This document shows, one piece after another, positions 52,201-62,395 of a stretch of DNA of 64,000 nucleotides. The DNA comes from Anaerolineales bacterium. Lineage in GTDB: Bacteria > Chloroflexota > Anaerolineae > Anaerolineales > UBA6663. Every line of letters begins with the position of its first letter. The first letter of the stretch is position 1. Below the pieces are notes generated by a model, which was not told where the DNA came from, ran no database searches, and worked only from the letters and a program-made list of their open reading frames with translations. Where the stretch lies: the NCBI GenBank assembly GCA_020850595.1, contig JADZEK010000154.1, positions 1-64,000 of the forward strand. Direction: 5' to 3'. The position numbers and the translations under genes were made by a program.

Positions 52201-54459
52201 CTAGGGCTGCGCTTGTGAACCCGGCACAGCCCAATGCGCCGCCTCGGTCCAGTTAGCGGTGTCATACAGGTAAATCAGGCCCGACTTATCGCTGGCGGCC
52301 AGCCGCGTGCCATCAGGGCTGAAGGCGGCGCTCAGCCAGTCGTTCGGGCTGCCGCTGCTGTTGTCGAGCGCCAGGGCCTGTAGTTGGCGGTCGTTGGGCA
52401 CATCCCACACGGCCAGCGTGCGGCCCAACTCGCTCACAAAGCCCCACACCGCCACGCGGCGGCTGTCGGCGCTGAAGGCCGTGTAGCGCGGCCCGCCCGC
52501 GCCGATGATGGCGGGGTGGCGGCCGAGGCGCACGCCGGTGGCCGGCTCCCACAGCTCGAAGCCGGGGCTGTTGTAGTCGGCGGCCAGTTGCCGCCCGCCG
52601 GGCGTGAGCGTGAAGTAGGTGACGGTGGGGATGCGGAAGGTGCGGCGCACGGTCAGCGCGTCCACGTCCCACACCTGCACAATGCCCTCCCACTGCGTCA
52701 CCGACACCAGCGCGCCGCCGTCGGGCGTGAAGCCCAGGCTCACCACGTAGCTGTCGGCCACGTCGGCGGTCTGGAAGGTGGTGATCGGCGCGCCGCCGGG
52801 CAGCTCAAACAGCCGCACCTGAAAACGTTCGCCGGTCGCCAGCCGCGTGCCGTCCGGGCTGATGGCGACGGTCTGGAACTGTTCGGCGGGCTGATCGGCA
52901 ATGGAGAAGATCACCTGCTGCGTCTGCCAGTCATAGACAGTGACGCCCGTGCCGCCGGGCGTGACGCTGGCGAAGTACTGCGCGTCGAGGGCGGCCAGCG
53001 CGCAGCACGCGTCCGAAGCGGGCAGCAGCGTGCGCTCGCTGCCCGTGGCCGGGTCGTAGAACCGAGCGCCCGCCGCGGTCACAGCCGCCAGCGTCGCCCC
53101 GTCGGGCGTCCAGGCCAGTTGCGTGGCGGCGTCGGTGGCCGGGGCGGGTGTGGCGGGCGGCGCGGCCACGATGGGAACCACCGCCGCCAGCGGCGCGCCG
53201 GCCCGCCAGCTAAAGTTCTCATCCACACTGCTGGCGGCCTGGGTCACCGCCTCGGTGCACACATCCGCCACCATCAGGTCGGGGCGGCCATCGGGAATGC
53301 CGCGCAGGAAAGCCAGGTAGCGCCCGTTGGGCGACCAGGCGGGCGCGCTCAGGCCCGCCTCGCCGTAGCCCAGCGCGAGTTGTTGCAGCGTACGCGGGTT
53401 CGCGCCGTTGGCGTCGGCCACGGTCAGCCACTGCGTCTGCCCGGTGATGTTGCCCTGGCTGTCGAGCTTGAGCTGGTAGGCCAGGTAGGCCAGCTTCTGG
53501 CCGTTGGGCGACCAGGCGAGCGGGTCGGCGTAGCTCTGATCGCCGGTCAGGCGCTCGCGCTCCGCGCCGTCGAGGCTGACGCTGTAGATCTGCTGCGGGC
53601 CGCCACCATCGGCGCCAGAACGCACCAGCAGCCGTTGGCCGTCGGGCCGCCAGGCCTGCACGAAGTCGTTGAGGGTTTCGGCGGCGACCGACACCCGGTC
53701 GCTGCCGTCGGGCAGGGCGGTGTAAACGCGATACTCGTTGTTGAGGTCCACGTTGAGCGGAGCGTGGAAGGCCAGCCGCGCGCTGTCGGGCGACCACACG
53801 CCGCCCGCCGCGTTGGGCAGGTCGCTCGCCACGTTGACCACCTGGCCGTTGTCGGTGTTGGCCACGAACACGCCCTGCCCGCCGTTTAGCAGCACATAGG
53901 CGCCGTTGGGCGACCAGCGCAGCCCGGCCGCCAGGTTGATCGGGCCGCTGAGCGCGGCGGTGACCTCGTTGCTGCCGTCGTCCCAGATGAAGTGCAGCAA
54001 ATATGGATTAGCCGCGTCCCCCGTCTCGGTGAGGAAGGCCAGCCGCTGGCCGTTGGGCGACCAACTGGCGGCGCGCGCGCCCTGCACGAACTCGGCCAGG
54101 CCGGTCGCGTCGGCGCGCACCACATAGATCGAGGCGCCTTGTCCATCTGAGCGCGGTCCGGTGTAGGCCAGCGTCAGGTCGGGGGCCAGGGCTACGTCGG
54201 GGGCGCACGGGTCGGCGGGCGGCGTGAGCAGCGGCGCCTGGGTCGGCGCGTTGGTGGCGGTGGGCGGCAGGGTGGGCGCCGGGGCGGCGTCGGTCGGCGC
54301 CTCAGTCGGCGCGCTGGTGGCGGTGGCCTCGGCGGGGGCTTGGGTGGCAGTGGCCGCCGAGGTCTCAGTGGGTGTGGGGGCGGCCGTGGGGCGCGCGCCA
54401 CAAGCTGCGACGGCGGCTAGGGTCAGGATGGTCAGCGTGCGGGCCAGGAACTGGCGCAT
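52201..54459 (-). CDS. Lipoprotein with TolB/WD40-like beta-propellers
   Basis: A 752-residue exported lipoprotein. The signal ends in the lipobox VAAC (Cys20), followed by ~50 residues of Ala/Pro/Thr-rich linker. The body holds about six 'WSPNG..LAFL' PD40/TolB-type repeats (residues ~110-420) and then at least five WD40-like repeats of the 'FSPDGTRLAASD' type, giving two propellers. It may scaffold other surface proteins or bind a ligand. It is the only gene of its transcription unit and diverges from threonine synthase. Confidence 0.88.
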   Translation of the reverse strand: MRQFLARTLTILTLAAVAACGARPTAAPTPTETSAATATQAPAEATATSAPTEAPTDAAPAPTLPPTATNAPTQAPLLTPPADPCAPDVALAPDLTLAYTGPRSDGQGASIYVVRADATGLAEFVQGARAASWSPNGQRLAFLTETGDAANPYLLHFIWDDGSNEVTAALSGPINLAAGLRWSPNGAYVLLNGGQGVFVANTDNGQVVNVASDLPNAAGGVWSPDSARLAFHAPLNVDLNNEYRVYTALPDGSDRVSVAAETLNDFVQAWRPDGQRLLVRSGADGGGPQQIYSVSLDGAERERLTGDQSYADPLAWSPNGQKLAYLAYQLKLDSQGNITGQTQWLTVADANGANPRTLQQLALGYGEAGLSAPAWSPNGRYLAFLRGIPDGRPDLMVADVCTEAVTQAASSVDENFSWRAGAPLAAVVPIVAAPPATPAPATDAATQLAWTPDGATLAAVTAAGARFYDPATGSERTLLPASDACCALAALDAQYFASVTPGGTGVTVYDWQTQQVIFSIADQPAEQFQTVAISPDGTRLATGERFQVRLFELPGGAPITTFQTADVADSYVVSLGFTPDGGALVSVTQWEGIVQVWDVDALTVRRTFRIPTVTYFTLTPGGRQLAADYNSPGFELWEPATGVRLGRHPAIIGAGGPRYTAFSADSRRVAVWGFVSELGRTLAVWDVPNDRQLQALALDNSSGSPNDWLSAAFSPDGTRLAASDKSGLIYLYDTANWTEAAHWAVPGSQAQP

Positions 54460-54608
54460 AACCGGGTCTCCTCAGAATAGGTGTCAACCAATGAGACGCC
54501 TTACCTTCCAACTCTAACGCCCAATGGCGCTCCCTGCAAGCGCCCGCCGCCAATGTTATGACAAGCTGGCGCGTGGACCAGGGGCGCGCCCGCGCCGCTG
54601 TTCAAGGC

Positions 54609-54614
54609 TATACT
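54609..54614 (+). promoter_or_regulatory. -10 box, leaderless start of thrC
   Basis: TATACT ends six bases before the ATG at 54621; no Shine-Dalgarno sequence is present. Confidence 0.55.
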
Positions 54615-54620
54615 GCCTGC

Positions 54621-55811
54621 ATGAGCTACCTCCTTCACCTCTATTGCCCCGAATGTGGGCGCGTGTTTGACGCTGAGCGCGTGCAGACCTACTGCCACGA
54701 CTGCGCCTCGCCGCTGCTGGCGCGCTACGACCTACCGCGCCTGCGGGCCGAAGTCAGCCGTGCCGCGGTATCGGCCAGGCCGCGCGGCATGTGGCGCTGG
54801 CATGCGGTGCTGCCGGTGCGCGACGACGAACACCACCTGACGCTGGGCGAGGGCGACACGCCGCTGTTGCCCGTGCCGCGCCTGGCCGCCGCGTTGGGCC
54901 TGGAGCGCGTGTTCGTCAAGGACGAGAGCTTCAACCCCACCGGCTCGTTTAAGGCGCGCGGCATGGCCGCTGCCGTGGCCCGCGCGCAAGAGTTGGGCGT
55001 GACCGCGCTGGTGGTTCCCACGGCCGGCAACGCGGGCGGGGCGCTGGCCGCCTATGCCGCGCGCGCCGGCCTGCCCGCGCACGTGTTCATGCCTGCCGAC
55101 GCGCCCGCCGCCAACGTGCAGGAGGCGCGCCTGTATGGGGCCGAAGTGCAGTTGGTGATCGGCTTGATCAGCGACGCGGGGCGGCTGGCAGCGCGCGCCG
55201 CCGCCGAGCACGGTTGGTTCGATGTCTCCACGTTCAAGGAGCCGTATCGCGTCGAAGGCAAGAAGATTATGGGCTACGAGCTGGCTGAGGCCTTCGGCTG
55301 GACGCTGCCGGAGGTGATCGTCTACCCGGCCGGCGGCGGCACCGGGCTGGTGGGCATGTGGCAGGCCTTTGCTGAGCTGGAAGCGCTGGGCTGGCTGGAG
55401 CGTAACGCCCGGCCGCGGCTGGTGGCGGTGCAGGCGGCGGGCTGCGCGCCCATCGTGCGCGCCTGGGAGGCCGGGGCCGAACGCGCGCAGTTCTATGAAG
55501 GCGCGCAGACCCTGGCGGCGGGCTTGCGCGTGCCGGGGCCGTTCGCCGACCGGCTGATCTTGCGCGCCCTGCGCGACAGCGGCGGCCGGGCGGTAGCGGT
55601 GAGCGACGCGGAGATTATGGCCGCCCAGCAAGACCTGGCGCGGCTGGAAGGCATCTTCGCCGCGCCGGAAGGGGCGGCCACCGTGGCGGCCTTGCGCCAG
55701 TTGGCAGCGCAGGGCTGGCTGCGCCCCGGCGAGCGGGTGGTGGCCTTCAACACCGGGACGGGGTTAAAGTACCTCGACCTGCTGCCGGGCGGCGCTCAGG
55801 CGACCCAGTAG
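54621..55811 (+). CDS. thrC: Threonine synthase
   Basis: A 396-residue PLP enzyme that converts O-phosphohomoserine to threonine. The N-terminal zinc-ribbon-like piece (CPECGRVFDAERVQTYCHDC) is characteristic of one threonine-synthase branch. The PLP lysine is in SFNPTGSFKARGM; PTAGNAGGALAAYAA binds the cofactor phosphate; YPAGGGTGLVGMWQAF is the second glycine loop. The start at 54621 fits the adjacent -10 box. An alternative function as a related pyridoxal-dependent lyase is possible but less likely. Overlaps the convergent mannosyltransferase gene by 16 bp. Confidence 0.93.
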   Translation: MSYLLHLYCPECGRVFDAERVQTYCHDCASPLLARYDLPRLRAEVSRAAVSARPRGMWRWHAVLPVRDDEHHLTLGEGDTPLLPVPRLAAALGLERVFVKDESFNPTGSFKARGMAAAVARAQELGVTALVVPTAGNAGGALAAYAARAGLPAHVFMPADAPAANVQEARLYGAEVQLVIGLISDAGRLAARAAAEHGWFDVSTFKEPYRVEGKKIMGYELAEAFGWTLPEVIVYPAGGGTGLVGMWQAFAELEALGWLERNARPRLVAVQAAGCAPIVRAWEAGAERAQFYEGAQTLAAGLRVPGPFADRLILRALRDSGGRAVAVSDAEIMAAQQDLARLEGIFAAPEGAATVAALRQLAAQGWLRPGERVVAFNTGTGLKYLDLLPGGAQATQ

Positions 55812-57010
55812 AACAGGCACCAGAGAAAGAACAGCAGCGCTTGCGTCATGGGCATGAGGGTGGTCAGGGCCAGGTCGAACAGCGGGCGGCGGCCCCATTG
55901 CGCCAAGGCCACGAAGGCGGGCAGCACCACGGCATAATAGCGGGAGGTCGAAGTCAGTTGCCCGGTGAACAGCGGCGGCGCGATCAGCAGCAGCGCCCAC
56001 AGGCCGAACGCGGGCGAAGGCAGCTTGACCAGCGCCCACAGCGCGGCGGCCCCGAACACCACGGTCAGCGCCTGCTCCAGCGGCGTGATGTAAGGAATCA
56101 TGCCGAGCGGGTGCAGCAGCGTTTGCCAGGGCCAGGCGAAGCCGCGCGCCCAGGCCTGGTGATGGTGCAGGGTGGCCAGGAAGTCGCCGGTGCGTGTGTA
56201 CTCGTAATAGCAGAAGGCCAGAAACGCGGCGGGCAGCAGCAGGAACCACAGCGCATCCCAGCGCAGGCGGCGCGGGTTCCAGCCCGCGGCCTCAGCATAC
56301 TGCCACGCCAGCGGCACACCGATGAGTATTCCTAGCGGGCGCGAGAGCGTCAGGAGCGCCCCGGCCACCGCCGCCCAAAACCAGGCGCGCCGCTGCGCCG
56401 CCAGCAGCGCCGCCGCCGCGCAGCATAAAAACGTGCTCTCGGTGTAAAAGGCCGAGAAGAAGAAGCCGGTGGGGAAAAGCAGCAGATAGAGTACCGCGCG
56501 CCGCGCCGTCCCCTCGTCGCCGGTGAGCGTGGCGACCCACTGCCGCGTCAGCGCCAGCCCGCCGATGAGCAGCAGGTTCGACATCAGCACGCCGCAAGCC
56601 ATGATGACGGTGGCGCGGTCGAGGCCGGCAGGCACGAGCGCGGCCAGCGCCTTGACCAGATAGGGATAGAGCGGGAAGAAGCCCAGGTTGCTCTGCACGG
56701 TGCGAATATCGCCGCGCGCCAAGTAGCCGTTTTCAATGATGTCGAAATACCACCCGCTGTCCCACCGGCCCCACACATCCAGCAAGCGCACCGGCGTGAA
56801 TTGCCAGCCGCGCTCGGCGGCGGCGGCGATGGGGTAGTCGGCGTTGGGGAAGGTGCGCGCCAGCAGCGCGATGCCGATCAGCGCCAGCCGCGTGAGCAGG
56901 AACACGGCCAGCACGTCGGTCCACAGCCAGCCGCGCTGCCGCTGCCAGGCCGCCGCGAGTCGCTGTGTGAACGGCGCGGAAGAGGGAGGTGAAGCCGGCG
57001 TGGTCGTCAT
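55796..57010 (-). CDS. PIG-V-like mannosyltransferase (GT-C fold)
   Basis: A 404-residue polytopic protein with ten or more helices. The first external loop contains [15 protein letters not shown], the RWDxxWYxxIxxxGY signature of the PIG-V family, whose eukaryotic member adds the second mannose of GPI anchors; [12 protein letters not shown] and [16 protein letters not shown] are further hallmarks. Bacterial members are thought to use polyprenyl-phosphate sugars. The ATG at 57010 is preferred; the frame upstream is noise. It faces away from the ATP-grasp trio. Confidence 0.9.
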   Translation of the reverse strand: MTTTPASPPSSAPFTQRLAAAWQRQRGWLWTDVLAVFLLTRLALIGIALLARTFPNADYPIAAAAERGWQFTPVRLLDVWGRWDSGWYFDIIENGYLARGDIRTVQSNLGFFPLYPYLVKALAALVPAGLDRATVIMACGVLMSNLLLIGGLALTRQWVATLTGDEGTARRAVLYLLLFPTGFFFSAFYTESTFLCCAAAALLAAQRRAWFWAAVAGALLTLSRPLGILIGVPLAWQYAEAAGWNPRRLRWDALWFLLLPAAFLAFCYYEYTRTGDFLATLHHHQAWARGFAWPWQTLLHPLGMIPYITPLEQALTVVFGAAALWALVKLPSPAFGLWALLLIAPPLFTGQLTSTSRYYAVVLPAFVALAQWGRRPLFDLALTTLMPMTQALLFFLWCLFYWVA

Positions 57011-57166
57011 GGGGAAACCGCGCCGATTATAACCGTTGGCAGCAAACTGTGCCCGCCAGGGGGCCATATTCCTCAGGGCAATCGCATCGAAAACACGCGC
57101 CCCGCTCACCTCCCCCAATGTGCAAGCCGCCCGCCGCGCAGTGGAAGCGCGTTTTTGCCCCGGCCT

Positions 57167-57195
57167 TTGCGCCGCCTGCCGGTTTGGCGTATAGT
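57167..57195 (+). promoter_or_regulatory. Sigma70-type promoter of the ATP-grasp/alpha-E operon
   Basis: TTGCGC (57167-57172), 17-bp spacer and TATAGT (57190-57195), about 55 bp upstream of the ATG at 57250. Confidence 0.55.
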
Positions 57196-57249
57196 CGCTG
57201 GGTGCGAGCGGCCCGCCCAGGCCGCCACCCTTCAGCGGCGGGAGCAGCC

Positions 57250-58740
57250 ATGACCTCACAGCCTGACGACCAGTTGTCTCCAGCGGCCGGAGCCGCGCGG
57301 TCGTCCATCCTGCCTGCCCACTACGCCCTCGACAACTTCTTTGACGAGATGTTCGCGCCCGACGGCGCGGTGCGCCCGCATTACCAGGTGCTGCACCAAC
57401 AACTGCTGGCGCTTTCGGCCGAGGCCTTCAACCAGCGCCGCCATGAAGCCGACATCGCCTTCCTCTACCAGGGCATCACTTTCACCGTCTACTTTGAGCA
57501 GGCCGGGGCCGAGCGCGTCTTCCCCTTTGACCTGATCCCGCGCCTGATCTCGCGCGCCGAGTGGGAGCGGCTGGAGCGCGGCCTGACCCAGCGCGCCACG
57601 GCCCTCAACCTGTTCCTGGACGACATCTATCACGACCAGCGTATCCTGCGCGCGGGCGTCATCCCGCCCGAACTGGTGTTTGGGGCCAGGCACTTCTGCC
57701 GCGAGATGCTCGGCCTGAACGTGCCGCGCGGCATCTACGCCCACATTATCGGCACCGACCTGGTGCGCGACGGCTCCGGCGAGTACCTGGTGCTGGAAGA
57801 CAACCTGCGCAGCCCGTCGGGCGTGAGCTACGTCATCGAGAACCGGCAGGCCCTCAAGCGCGTCTTCGCGCCGCTGTTCGAGCGCTACAACGTGCTGCCG
57901 GTGGAGCACTACCCCCAGGAGCTGCTGCGCACCCTGCACTATGTGGCCCCGCCCGAAGCCGTGGACCCCAACGTGGTGCTGCTGACGCCCGGGCCATACA
58001 ACTCAGCCTACTTCGAGCACGCCTTCCTGGCGCGCCACATGGGCATCGAGATCGTGGAAGGCCGCGACCTGGTGACCCACGCCGACAAGGTCTACACCCG
58101 CACGACGCGCGGCCTGGAGCCGGTGGACGTGATCTACCGCCGCGTGGACGACGACTTCCTCGACCCGCTGGCCTTCCGCGATGACAGCCTGCTGGGCATC
58201 GCCGGGCTGTTCAACGCCTACCGGGCGGGCAACGTCACGCTCGTGAACGCCATCGGCAACGGCGTGGCCGACGACAAGGCCGTCTACGCCTACGTGCCCG
58301 ACCTCATCAAGTTCTACCTGGGCGAAGACCCGCTGCTCAACAACGTGCCCACCTACCTGGCCGCGCGCCCCAGCGACCGCTCGTACATCCTGGCGAACCT
58401 GGACAAGCTGGTGGTTAAGTCAGTCAACGAGAGCGGCGGCTATGGCATGTTGGTCGGCCCGCACGCCGCCCAGGCCGAGCGCGAGGCCTTTCGCGCCAAG
58501 ATTATGGCCGACCCGCGCAACTACATTGCCCAGCCCACGCTGCCCCTCAGCCGCCACCCCACCTACGTGGACGGCGAGCTGCGCGGCTGCCACGTGGACC
58601 TGCGGCCGTACATTCTGTATGGCGAGAAAGTCAGCGTCATCCCCGGCGGACTGACGCGGGTGGCGCTGCGCCCCGGCTCGCTGGTGGTCAACTCCAGCCA
58701 GGGCGGGGGCAGCAAAGATACCTGGGTCTTAGGTGATTAA
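57250..58740 (+). CDS. Circularly permuted ATP-grasp protein (DUF404/DUF407)
   Basis: A 496-residue type-2 circularly permuted ATP-grasp enzyme. Typical stretches: [20 protein letters not shown] near the start, [72 protein letters not shown] and [18 protein letters not shown], with a final [11 protein letters not shown]. Predicted to ligate a carboxylate to an amine, making a short peptide or modifying one. It is followed by the alpha-E and transglutaminase genes, the usual partners of this family. Confidence 0.93.
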   Translation: MTSQPDDQLSPAAGAARSSILPAHYALDNFFDEMFAPDGAVRPHYQVLHQQLLALSAEAFNQRRHEADIAFLYQGITFTVYFEQAGAERVFPFDLIPRLISRAEWERLERGLTQRATALNLFLDDIYHDQRILRAGVIPPELVFGARHFCREMLGLNVPRGIYAHIIGTDLVRDGSGEYLVLEDNLRSPSGVSYVIENRQALKRVFAPLFERYNVLPVEHYPQELLRTLHYVAPPEAVDPNVVLLTPGPYNSAYFEHAFLARHMGIEIVEGRDLVTHADKVYTRTTRGLEPVDVIYRRVDDDFLDPLAFRDDSLLGIAGLFNAYRAGNVTLVNAIGNGVADDKAVYAYVPDLIKFYLGEDPLLNNVPTYLAARPSDRSYILANLDKLVVKSVNESGGYGMLVGPHAAQAEREAFRAKIMADPRNYIAQPTLPLSRHPTYVDGELRGCHVDLRPYILYGEKVSVIPGGLTRVALRPGSLVVNSSQGGGSKDTWVLGD

Positions 58741-58741
58741 G

Positions 58742-58793
58742 GCCCAGGCCCTTGGCCTGGGCTGGGCAGTTTGCCGCACGAGCGGCGGCAAAC
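58742..58793 (+). other. Two consecutive stem-loops between ATP-grasp and alpha-E genes
   Basis: GCCCAGGCC/GGCCTGGGC (58742-58750, 58754-58762) and GTTTGCCGC/GCGGCAAAC (58769-58777, 58785-58793) form two 9-bp stems in the 91-bp intercistronic gap. There is no T-tract, so RNA processing or stability control is more likely than full termination. Confidence 0.55.
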
Positions 58794-58831
58794 GTGCATG
58801 TCCGTAAGCTCGTTAGGAACCAGCATTCGTT

Positions 58832-59827
58832 ATGCTCTCGCGCGTCGCTGAGTCGCTGTACTGGATGGCCCGCTACGTGGAGCGCGCGGAAGACCTGACG
58901 CGCCTGCTGAGCGTGAACTTCCACGCCCAGCTCGACCGGCTGGCCTTGCGCGGCGCGGGCGGCGACGGCTGGCAGTCGCTCATCGCCATCACCGGCGACG
59001 CGCCGCGCTTCAGCGCGCACTTCCCCGTGTGTGACGCGCGCAGCGTGGTCGAGTTCTTCTTGTGGCACGCCGCCAATCCCAACGCCGTGCTGGCCTGCAT
59101 CACCCAGGCGCGCGAGAACGCCCGCAGCGTGCGTGAGCAGATCAGTAGCGAGATGTGGGAGCACCTCAACCGCCTGTACTTCGTGGCCCGCAACGCCGAC
59201 CAGGCGGCTGTGCTGCACGGCCCGCACGAGTTCTTCCGGCAGGTGCGCGACGGCTCGCAAGCTTTCCAGGGCATCGCCGAAGCGACCATGACCCACGGCG
59301 AGGCCTACGAGTTCATTCAGCTTGGTAAGTTCTTGGAACGCTCCGAGAAGACCATCCGCATCCTGGACGTGAAGTATGCCGAGGCCAGCTCGCTGCCGGA
59401 TGACTCGCCCGCCGCCGCGCTGCACCTGATCGCGCTGCTGCGCTCGTGCAGCGCCTTCGAGCCGTTCCGCAAGGCGCACGCCTCGCAATTGCAGGCCTGG
59501 CGCGTGGCCGAGTATTTGCTGCTCAACCACGAATTCCCGCGCGCGGTGGCCTTTGGCGTCACGCGCTGCCTGCGCTCCACCATCCGCCTCTCCGACAACG
59601 CCCCGCGCCCCAGCCCCGCCCAGCGCCGGGTAGACCGGCTGCGCACCGAGCTGGATTACCTGGACATTCAAGAGGTACTGGGCGACAAAATGCACCCCTA
59701 CCTGTCGCAGTTGCTGCTCAACCTCAACCTGTTCGATGAGGCCATCACCACCAGCTACTTTAATACGCAGGTGGTCCTGCCCGGCACGGCCGAGCAGCAG
59801 CGCCACCCCCAACAGCAGCAGCAGTAG
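58832..59827 (+). CDS. Alpha-E domain protein
   Basis: A 331-residue all-helical protein of the alpha-E family (DUF403). The start [29 protein letters not shown] is diagnostic, and [63 protein letters not shown] and the C-terminal [21 protein letters not shown] follow the family in order. It is thought to work with the circularly permuted ATP-grasp enzyme and a transglutaminase in a peptide synthesis or ligation pathway. The Gln-rich tail (RHPQQQQQ) is unusual. Confidence 0.95.
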   Translation: MLSRVAESLYWMARYVERAEDLTRLLSVNFHAQLDRLALRGAGGDGWQSLIAITGDAPRFSAHFPVCDARSVVEFFLWHAANPNAVLACITQARENARSVREQISSEMWEHLNRLYFVARNADQAAVLHGPHEFFRQVRDGSQAFQGIAEATMTHGEAYEFIQLGKFLERSEKTIRILDVKYAEASSLPDDSPAAALHLIALLRSCSAFEPFRKAHASQLQAWRVAEYLLLNHEFPRAVAFGVTRCLRSTIRLSDNAPRPSPAQRRVDRLRTELDYLDIQEVLGDKMHPYLSQLLLNLNLFDEAITTSYFNTQVVLPGTAEQQRHPQQQQQ

Positions 59828-59835
59828 CGCCTCGC

Positions 59836-60642
59836 ATGCACCTGACCATCGCGCACACCACTACCTTCACCTACGACACGCCCATCTTGGAGGCCTATAC
59901 CGAGATGCGCCTGCGGCCGATGACGGCCTCCGGCCAGCAGGTGACCGCCTTCAAGCTGACGACCGAGCCGGCCGGCGGCGTGCGGCGCTACGCCGACCGC
60001 TTCGGCAACGAGGTGCATTACTTCGATGTGCTCATGCCCCACCAGCGCCACGTGGTGACGGCCGCCAGCCAGGTGGAGACCGCCGACGCGCCCGCCGCGC
60101 CCGCGCCGGCCGCGCTCTCGCTGCTGGAAGCCTACGACTACGTGGCCGCCTCGCGCTTCGTGCCCTTCACCGACGCTATCCGCGCCTTTGCCGCGCCGCA
60201 CAACACGCCGGCCGACCCGGCCGACCGCGCCCGCGCGCTGCTGGCGGCGGTGCACGGCGCGCTGACCTACGAGCGCGGCGCGACCGACGTGCGCACCTCC
60301 GCCGACGCGGCACTGGGGCTGGGGCGCGGCGTGTGCCAGGACTTCGCCCACCTGATGTTGGCCGCCTGCCGCTGCCTGGGCCTGCCCGCCCGCTATGTGA
60401 GCGGCTACCTCTACACGCGCCCCACCGAGGCCGCCGCGCCGGCCTCGCACGCCTGGGTGGATGTGTACCTGGCCGGGCAGGGCTGGTGGGCGCTCGACCC
60501 GACGCACAACGCGCCGCAGTCGGGCCACTACGTGCGCGTGGCCGTCGGCCGCGACTACGGCGACGTGCCGCCGACGCGCGGGGTGTTCAAGGGCAACGCC
60601 AAAGAAACGCTGGCGGTCGAGGTGAGCGTGCAAAGCAGCTGA
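59836..60642 (+). CDS. Transglutaminase-like cysteine protease family protein
   Basis: A 268-residue protein: an N-terminal beta domain of bacterial transglutaminase-like proteins (IAHTTTFTYDTPILEAYTEMRLRP), then the papain-like core with Cys in GRGVCQDFAHLM, His in SHAWVDVYL and Asp in ALDPTHN. It may hydrolyse or transfer an amide bond of the peptide made by the ATP-grasp/alpha-E pair. No signal peptide. It starts 8 bp after the alpha-E gene and ends before a strong terminator. Confidence 0.94.
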   Translation: MHLTIAHTTTFTYDTPILEAYTEMRLRPMTASGQQVTAFKLTTEPAGGVRRYADRFGNEVHYFDVLMPHQRHVVTAASQVETADAPAAPAPAALSLLEAYDYVAASRFVPFTDAIRAFAAPHNTPADPADRARALLAAVHGALTYERGATDVRTSADAALGLGRGVCQDFAHLMLAACRCLGLPARYVSGYLYTRPTEAAAPASHAWVDVYLAGQGWWALDPTHNAPQSGHYVRVAVGRDYGDVPPTRGVFKGNAKETLAVEVSVQSS

Positions 60643-60717
60643 ACCAGTAGGAGAAGAAGCCGAGTCAGCCTCAGCGGTTGGTTCATTGGATGAGCGAGAA
60701 CCAGGCCAGGAACAAAC

Positions 60718-60757
60718 ACGGGCCGGTCAGCAGCGCTGCTGACCGGCCCGTTACTTT
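60718..60757 (+). terminator. Intrinsic terminator of the ATP-grasp/alpha-E operon
   Basis: A perfect 17-bp inverted repeat (ACGGGCCGGTCAGCAGC / GCTGCTGACCGGCCCGT, 60718-60734 and 60735-60751; the middle bases form the loop) followed by TACTTTT. Confidence 0.85.
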
Positions 60758-60833
60758 TACGACATGTGACTCGTCAGCGGCGCCGCTTCTTGAGCGCGGC
60801 CTCCAGCCTGGCGTTTCCTCTGTCTTTTTGCCC

Positions 60834-61784
60834 TCACCGCCGATACTCGTGCGCGGTCTCAATCGCGGCGCGCAGGTTGTCCCAGGGGGTCTCGGCGGGC
60901 ACGGTGCAGTCGGCGGCGAGCAGGGCGCGCTCGGGCAGGGCGGCCAGGGCGCGCTCGGCCTCGACCTTCACTTCGGCCACGCTGCCGGTTGCCAGCGTGC
61001 CCTTGCGCTCCAGCCCGCCCATGAACGGCCGCTTGAACATTGTGGCCGCCTCGCCGGGTGTCAGGTCGCGCGCGCCGACGTGCAGGGCGCAGTTGACCAG
61101 GTGGCCGGGGTAATCGAGGAAGGGCGTGTAGTCGTCGTAGGGCCGGTCGTAGTCGCAGACGTGCAGCACGTTGAACGGGCCGTCCTTGAAGGCGTCCCAT
61201 ACCGCCAGGTCGGCGGGCTTGAGGTAGCGCTCGAAGAAGTCCGTGTGGCCGCCAAAGCGCCCGGCCTCGCCGCCCTGCGTGGAAGCGTAGAAGCCATCCA
61301 CGCCCGCCGCCTGGCAGCCGCGCACGAGTTGGAGGATGTTCGCGACGATGATCTCCAACCCCTGCTGCACCGCCTCGGGGTTCTCCTCCAGGTGGCGCGT
61401 CAGCGTCGGCACGTCGGCCAGGTGCTTGGCCCACATAAACGGCGAATAGAGCGTCACGATCACCACCGCCTCGCGCTTGGCGGCCTTGACCAGCCCTTCC
61501 ACCGTGCGGATGGTCGGCTCGAACCAGCTCCGGTCTACCACCGGCACCTTGAACCAATCCTCCGGCCGCTCGATCAGCGGCGCGCTGGGCACGCCCTGCT
61601 CGTACTGAATCTTCACCAGGTCCATGCCGGTGGCCTGAAAGTATTCCAGGTGGCGGGCAATGGCCGGCGCGGCGGCGTGGTAGGCCGGGCCAAAGTGCAG
61701 AAAGAACGCCGCCGGCACGTAGGGCAGCGGGTCGCTGCCGTGGGCCAGGCTGAGGACTGTCTCGCGCTTATTCATCGTGGTCAC
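60834..61784 (-). CDS. Uroporphyrinogen-decarboxylase-family protein
   Basis: A 316-residue TIM-barrel protein of the URO-D superfamily. NKRETVLSLAHG at the N-terminus, GMDLVKIQYEQGV, GCQAAGVDGFYASTQGG and LLAADCTVPAETPWDNLRAAIETA at the end match the UroD/methylcobamide-methyltransferase group. True UroD keeps several Arg and Asp residues that I cannot place here, so a corrinoid methyltransferase-like or unknown role is more probable than haem synthesis. The first three residues may be extra (alternative ATG at 61775). Followed by nothing on the same strand but the convergent terminator. Confidence 0.85.
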   Translation of the reverse strand: MTTMNKRETVLSLAHGSDPLPYVPAAFFLHFGPAYHAAAPAIARHLEYFQATGMDLVKIQYEQGVPSAPLIERPEDWFKVPVVDRSWFEPTIRTVEGLVKAAKREAVVIVTLYSPFMWAKHLADVPTLTRHLEENPEAVQQGLEIIVANILQLVRGCQAAGVDGFYASTQGGEAGRFGGHTDFFERYLKPADLAVWDAFKDGPFNVLHVCDYDRPYDDYTPFLDYPGHLVNCALHVGARDLTPGEAATMFKRPFMGGLERKGTLATGSVAEVKVEAERALAALPERALLAADCTVPAETPWDNLRAAIETAHEYRR

Positions 61785-61792
61785 CGTCGCTT

Positions 61793-62395
61793 TCAGGGAT
61801 AGAGCTTCTCGCCGCGCCGCAGCATCTGCACGAACTGCTGCAAGCGCCGGGCGCGCGTCTCGGCTTTCTTGGCCGTCGCCAACCGGAACAAGATCGCGTA
61901 ACGGTTGGTGCTGTTCAGCTTGGCAAAAAACGCCTGAGCCTCAGGGTAGCGGTCTAGCTCGGTCTGCAAGTCGGGCGGCACGCCCATCTGCTTGGCCCCC
62001 GCGTAGGCCGCCGCCCAGCGGCCGTCGGCCTTGGCTGCTTCCACGGCCGCCAGCCCGGCGGGCTGCATCTGCCCGGCGGCGATCAGCGCCTCAGCCTTGT
62101 CGCGGTTGATCTGCGACCAAATGCTCTTCGGCCCGCGCGGCGTGAACTTTTGCAGCCAGGCCGTCTCGTCTAGCCCCTTCTTCTGGCCGTCAATCCAGCC
62201 GTAGCACAGCGCCGCCTCCAGCGCCTCGGCATAAGTGATGGATGGCGCGTTCGCGCTCTGCTTGCCGATCTTCATCCACAGCCCTGGCGCGGCGGCGTGG
62301 TGGGCGGCCAGCCAGGCGCGCCACGCGGCTGGGTTGGCAAAACCGAGCATGGGCAGCTCGGCGCGCGGGGCGGGCTTCGGCTTATTGCCCGGCAT
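61793..62395 (-). CDS. YdeI/OmdA-like bacteriocin-protection-type protein
   Basis: A 200-residue protein of the YdeI family: AWRAWLAAHHAAAPGLWMKIGKQ, ITYAEALEAALCYGWIDGQKKGLDE, FTPRGPKSIWSQINRDKAEALI and the C-terminal FAKLNSTNRYAILFRLATAKKAETRARRLQQFV are all typical. Some relatives are linked to resistance against peptides or to the OmpD locus; the mechanism is unknown. The ATG at 62395 has GGGGAGG six bases upstream; a longer frame from 62419 is less likely. A TATACT on the minus strand (62531-62536) may be its -10. Confidence 0.92.
   Translation of the reverse strand: MPGNKPKPAPRAELPMLGFANPAAWRAWLAAHHAAAPGLWMKIGKQSANAPSITYAEALEAALCYGWIDGQKKGLDETAWLQKFTPRGPKSIWSQINRDKAEALIAAGQMQPAGLAAVEAAKADGRWAAAYAGAKQMGVPPDLQTELDRYPEAQAFFAKLNSTNRYAILFRLATAKKAETRARRLQQFVQMLRRGEKLYP

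Noticed and set aside
52384-53889. A 501-residue plus-strand open frame opposite the lipoprotein gene
   Set aside because: Repeated Gly/His/Val/Arg stretches mirror the WSPNG repeats of the real minus-strand gene.
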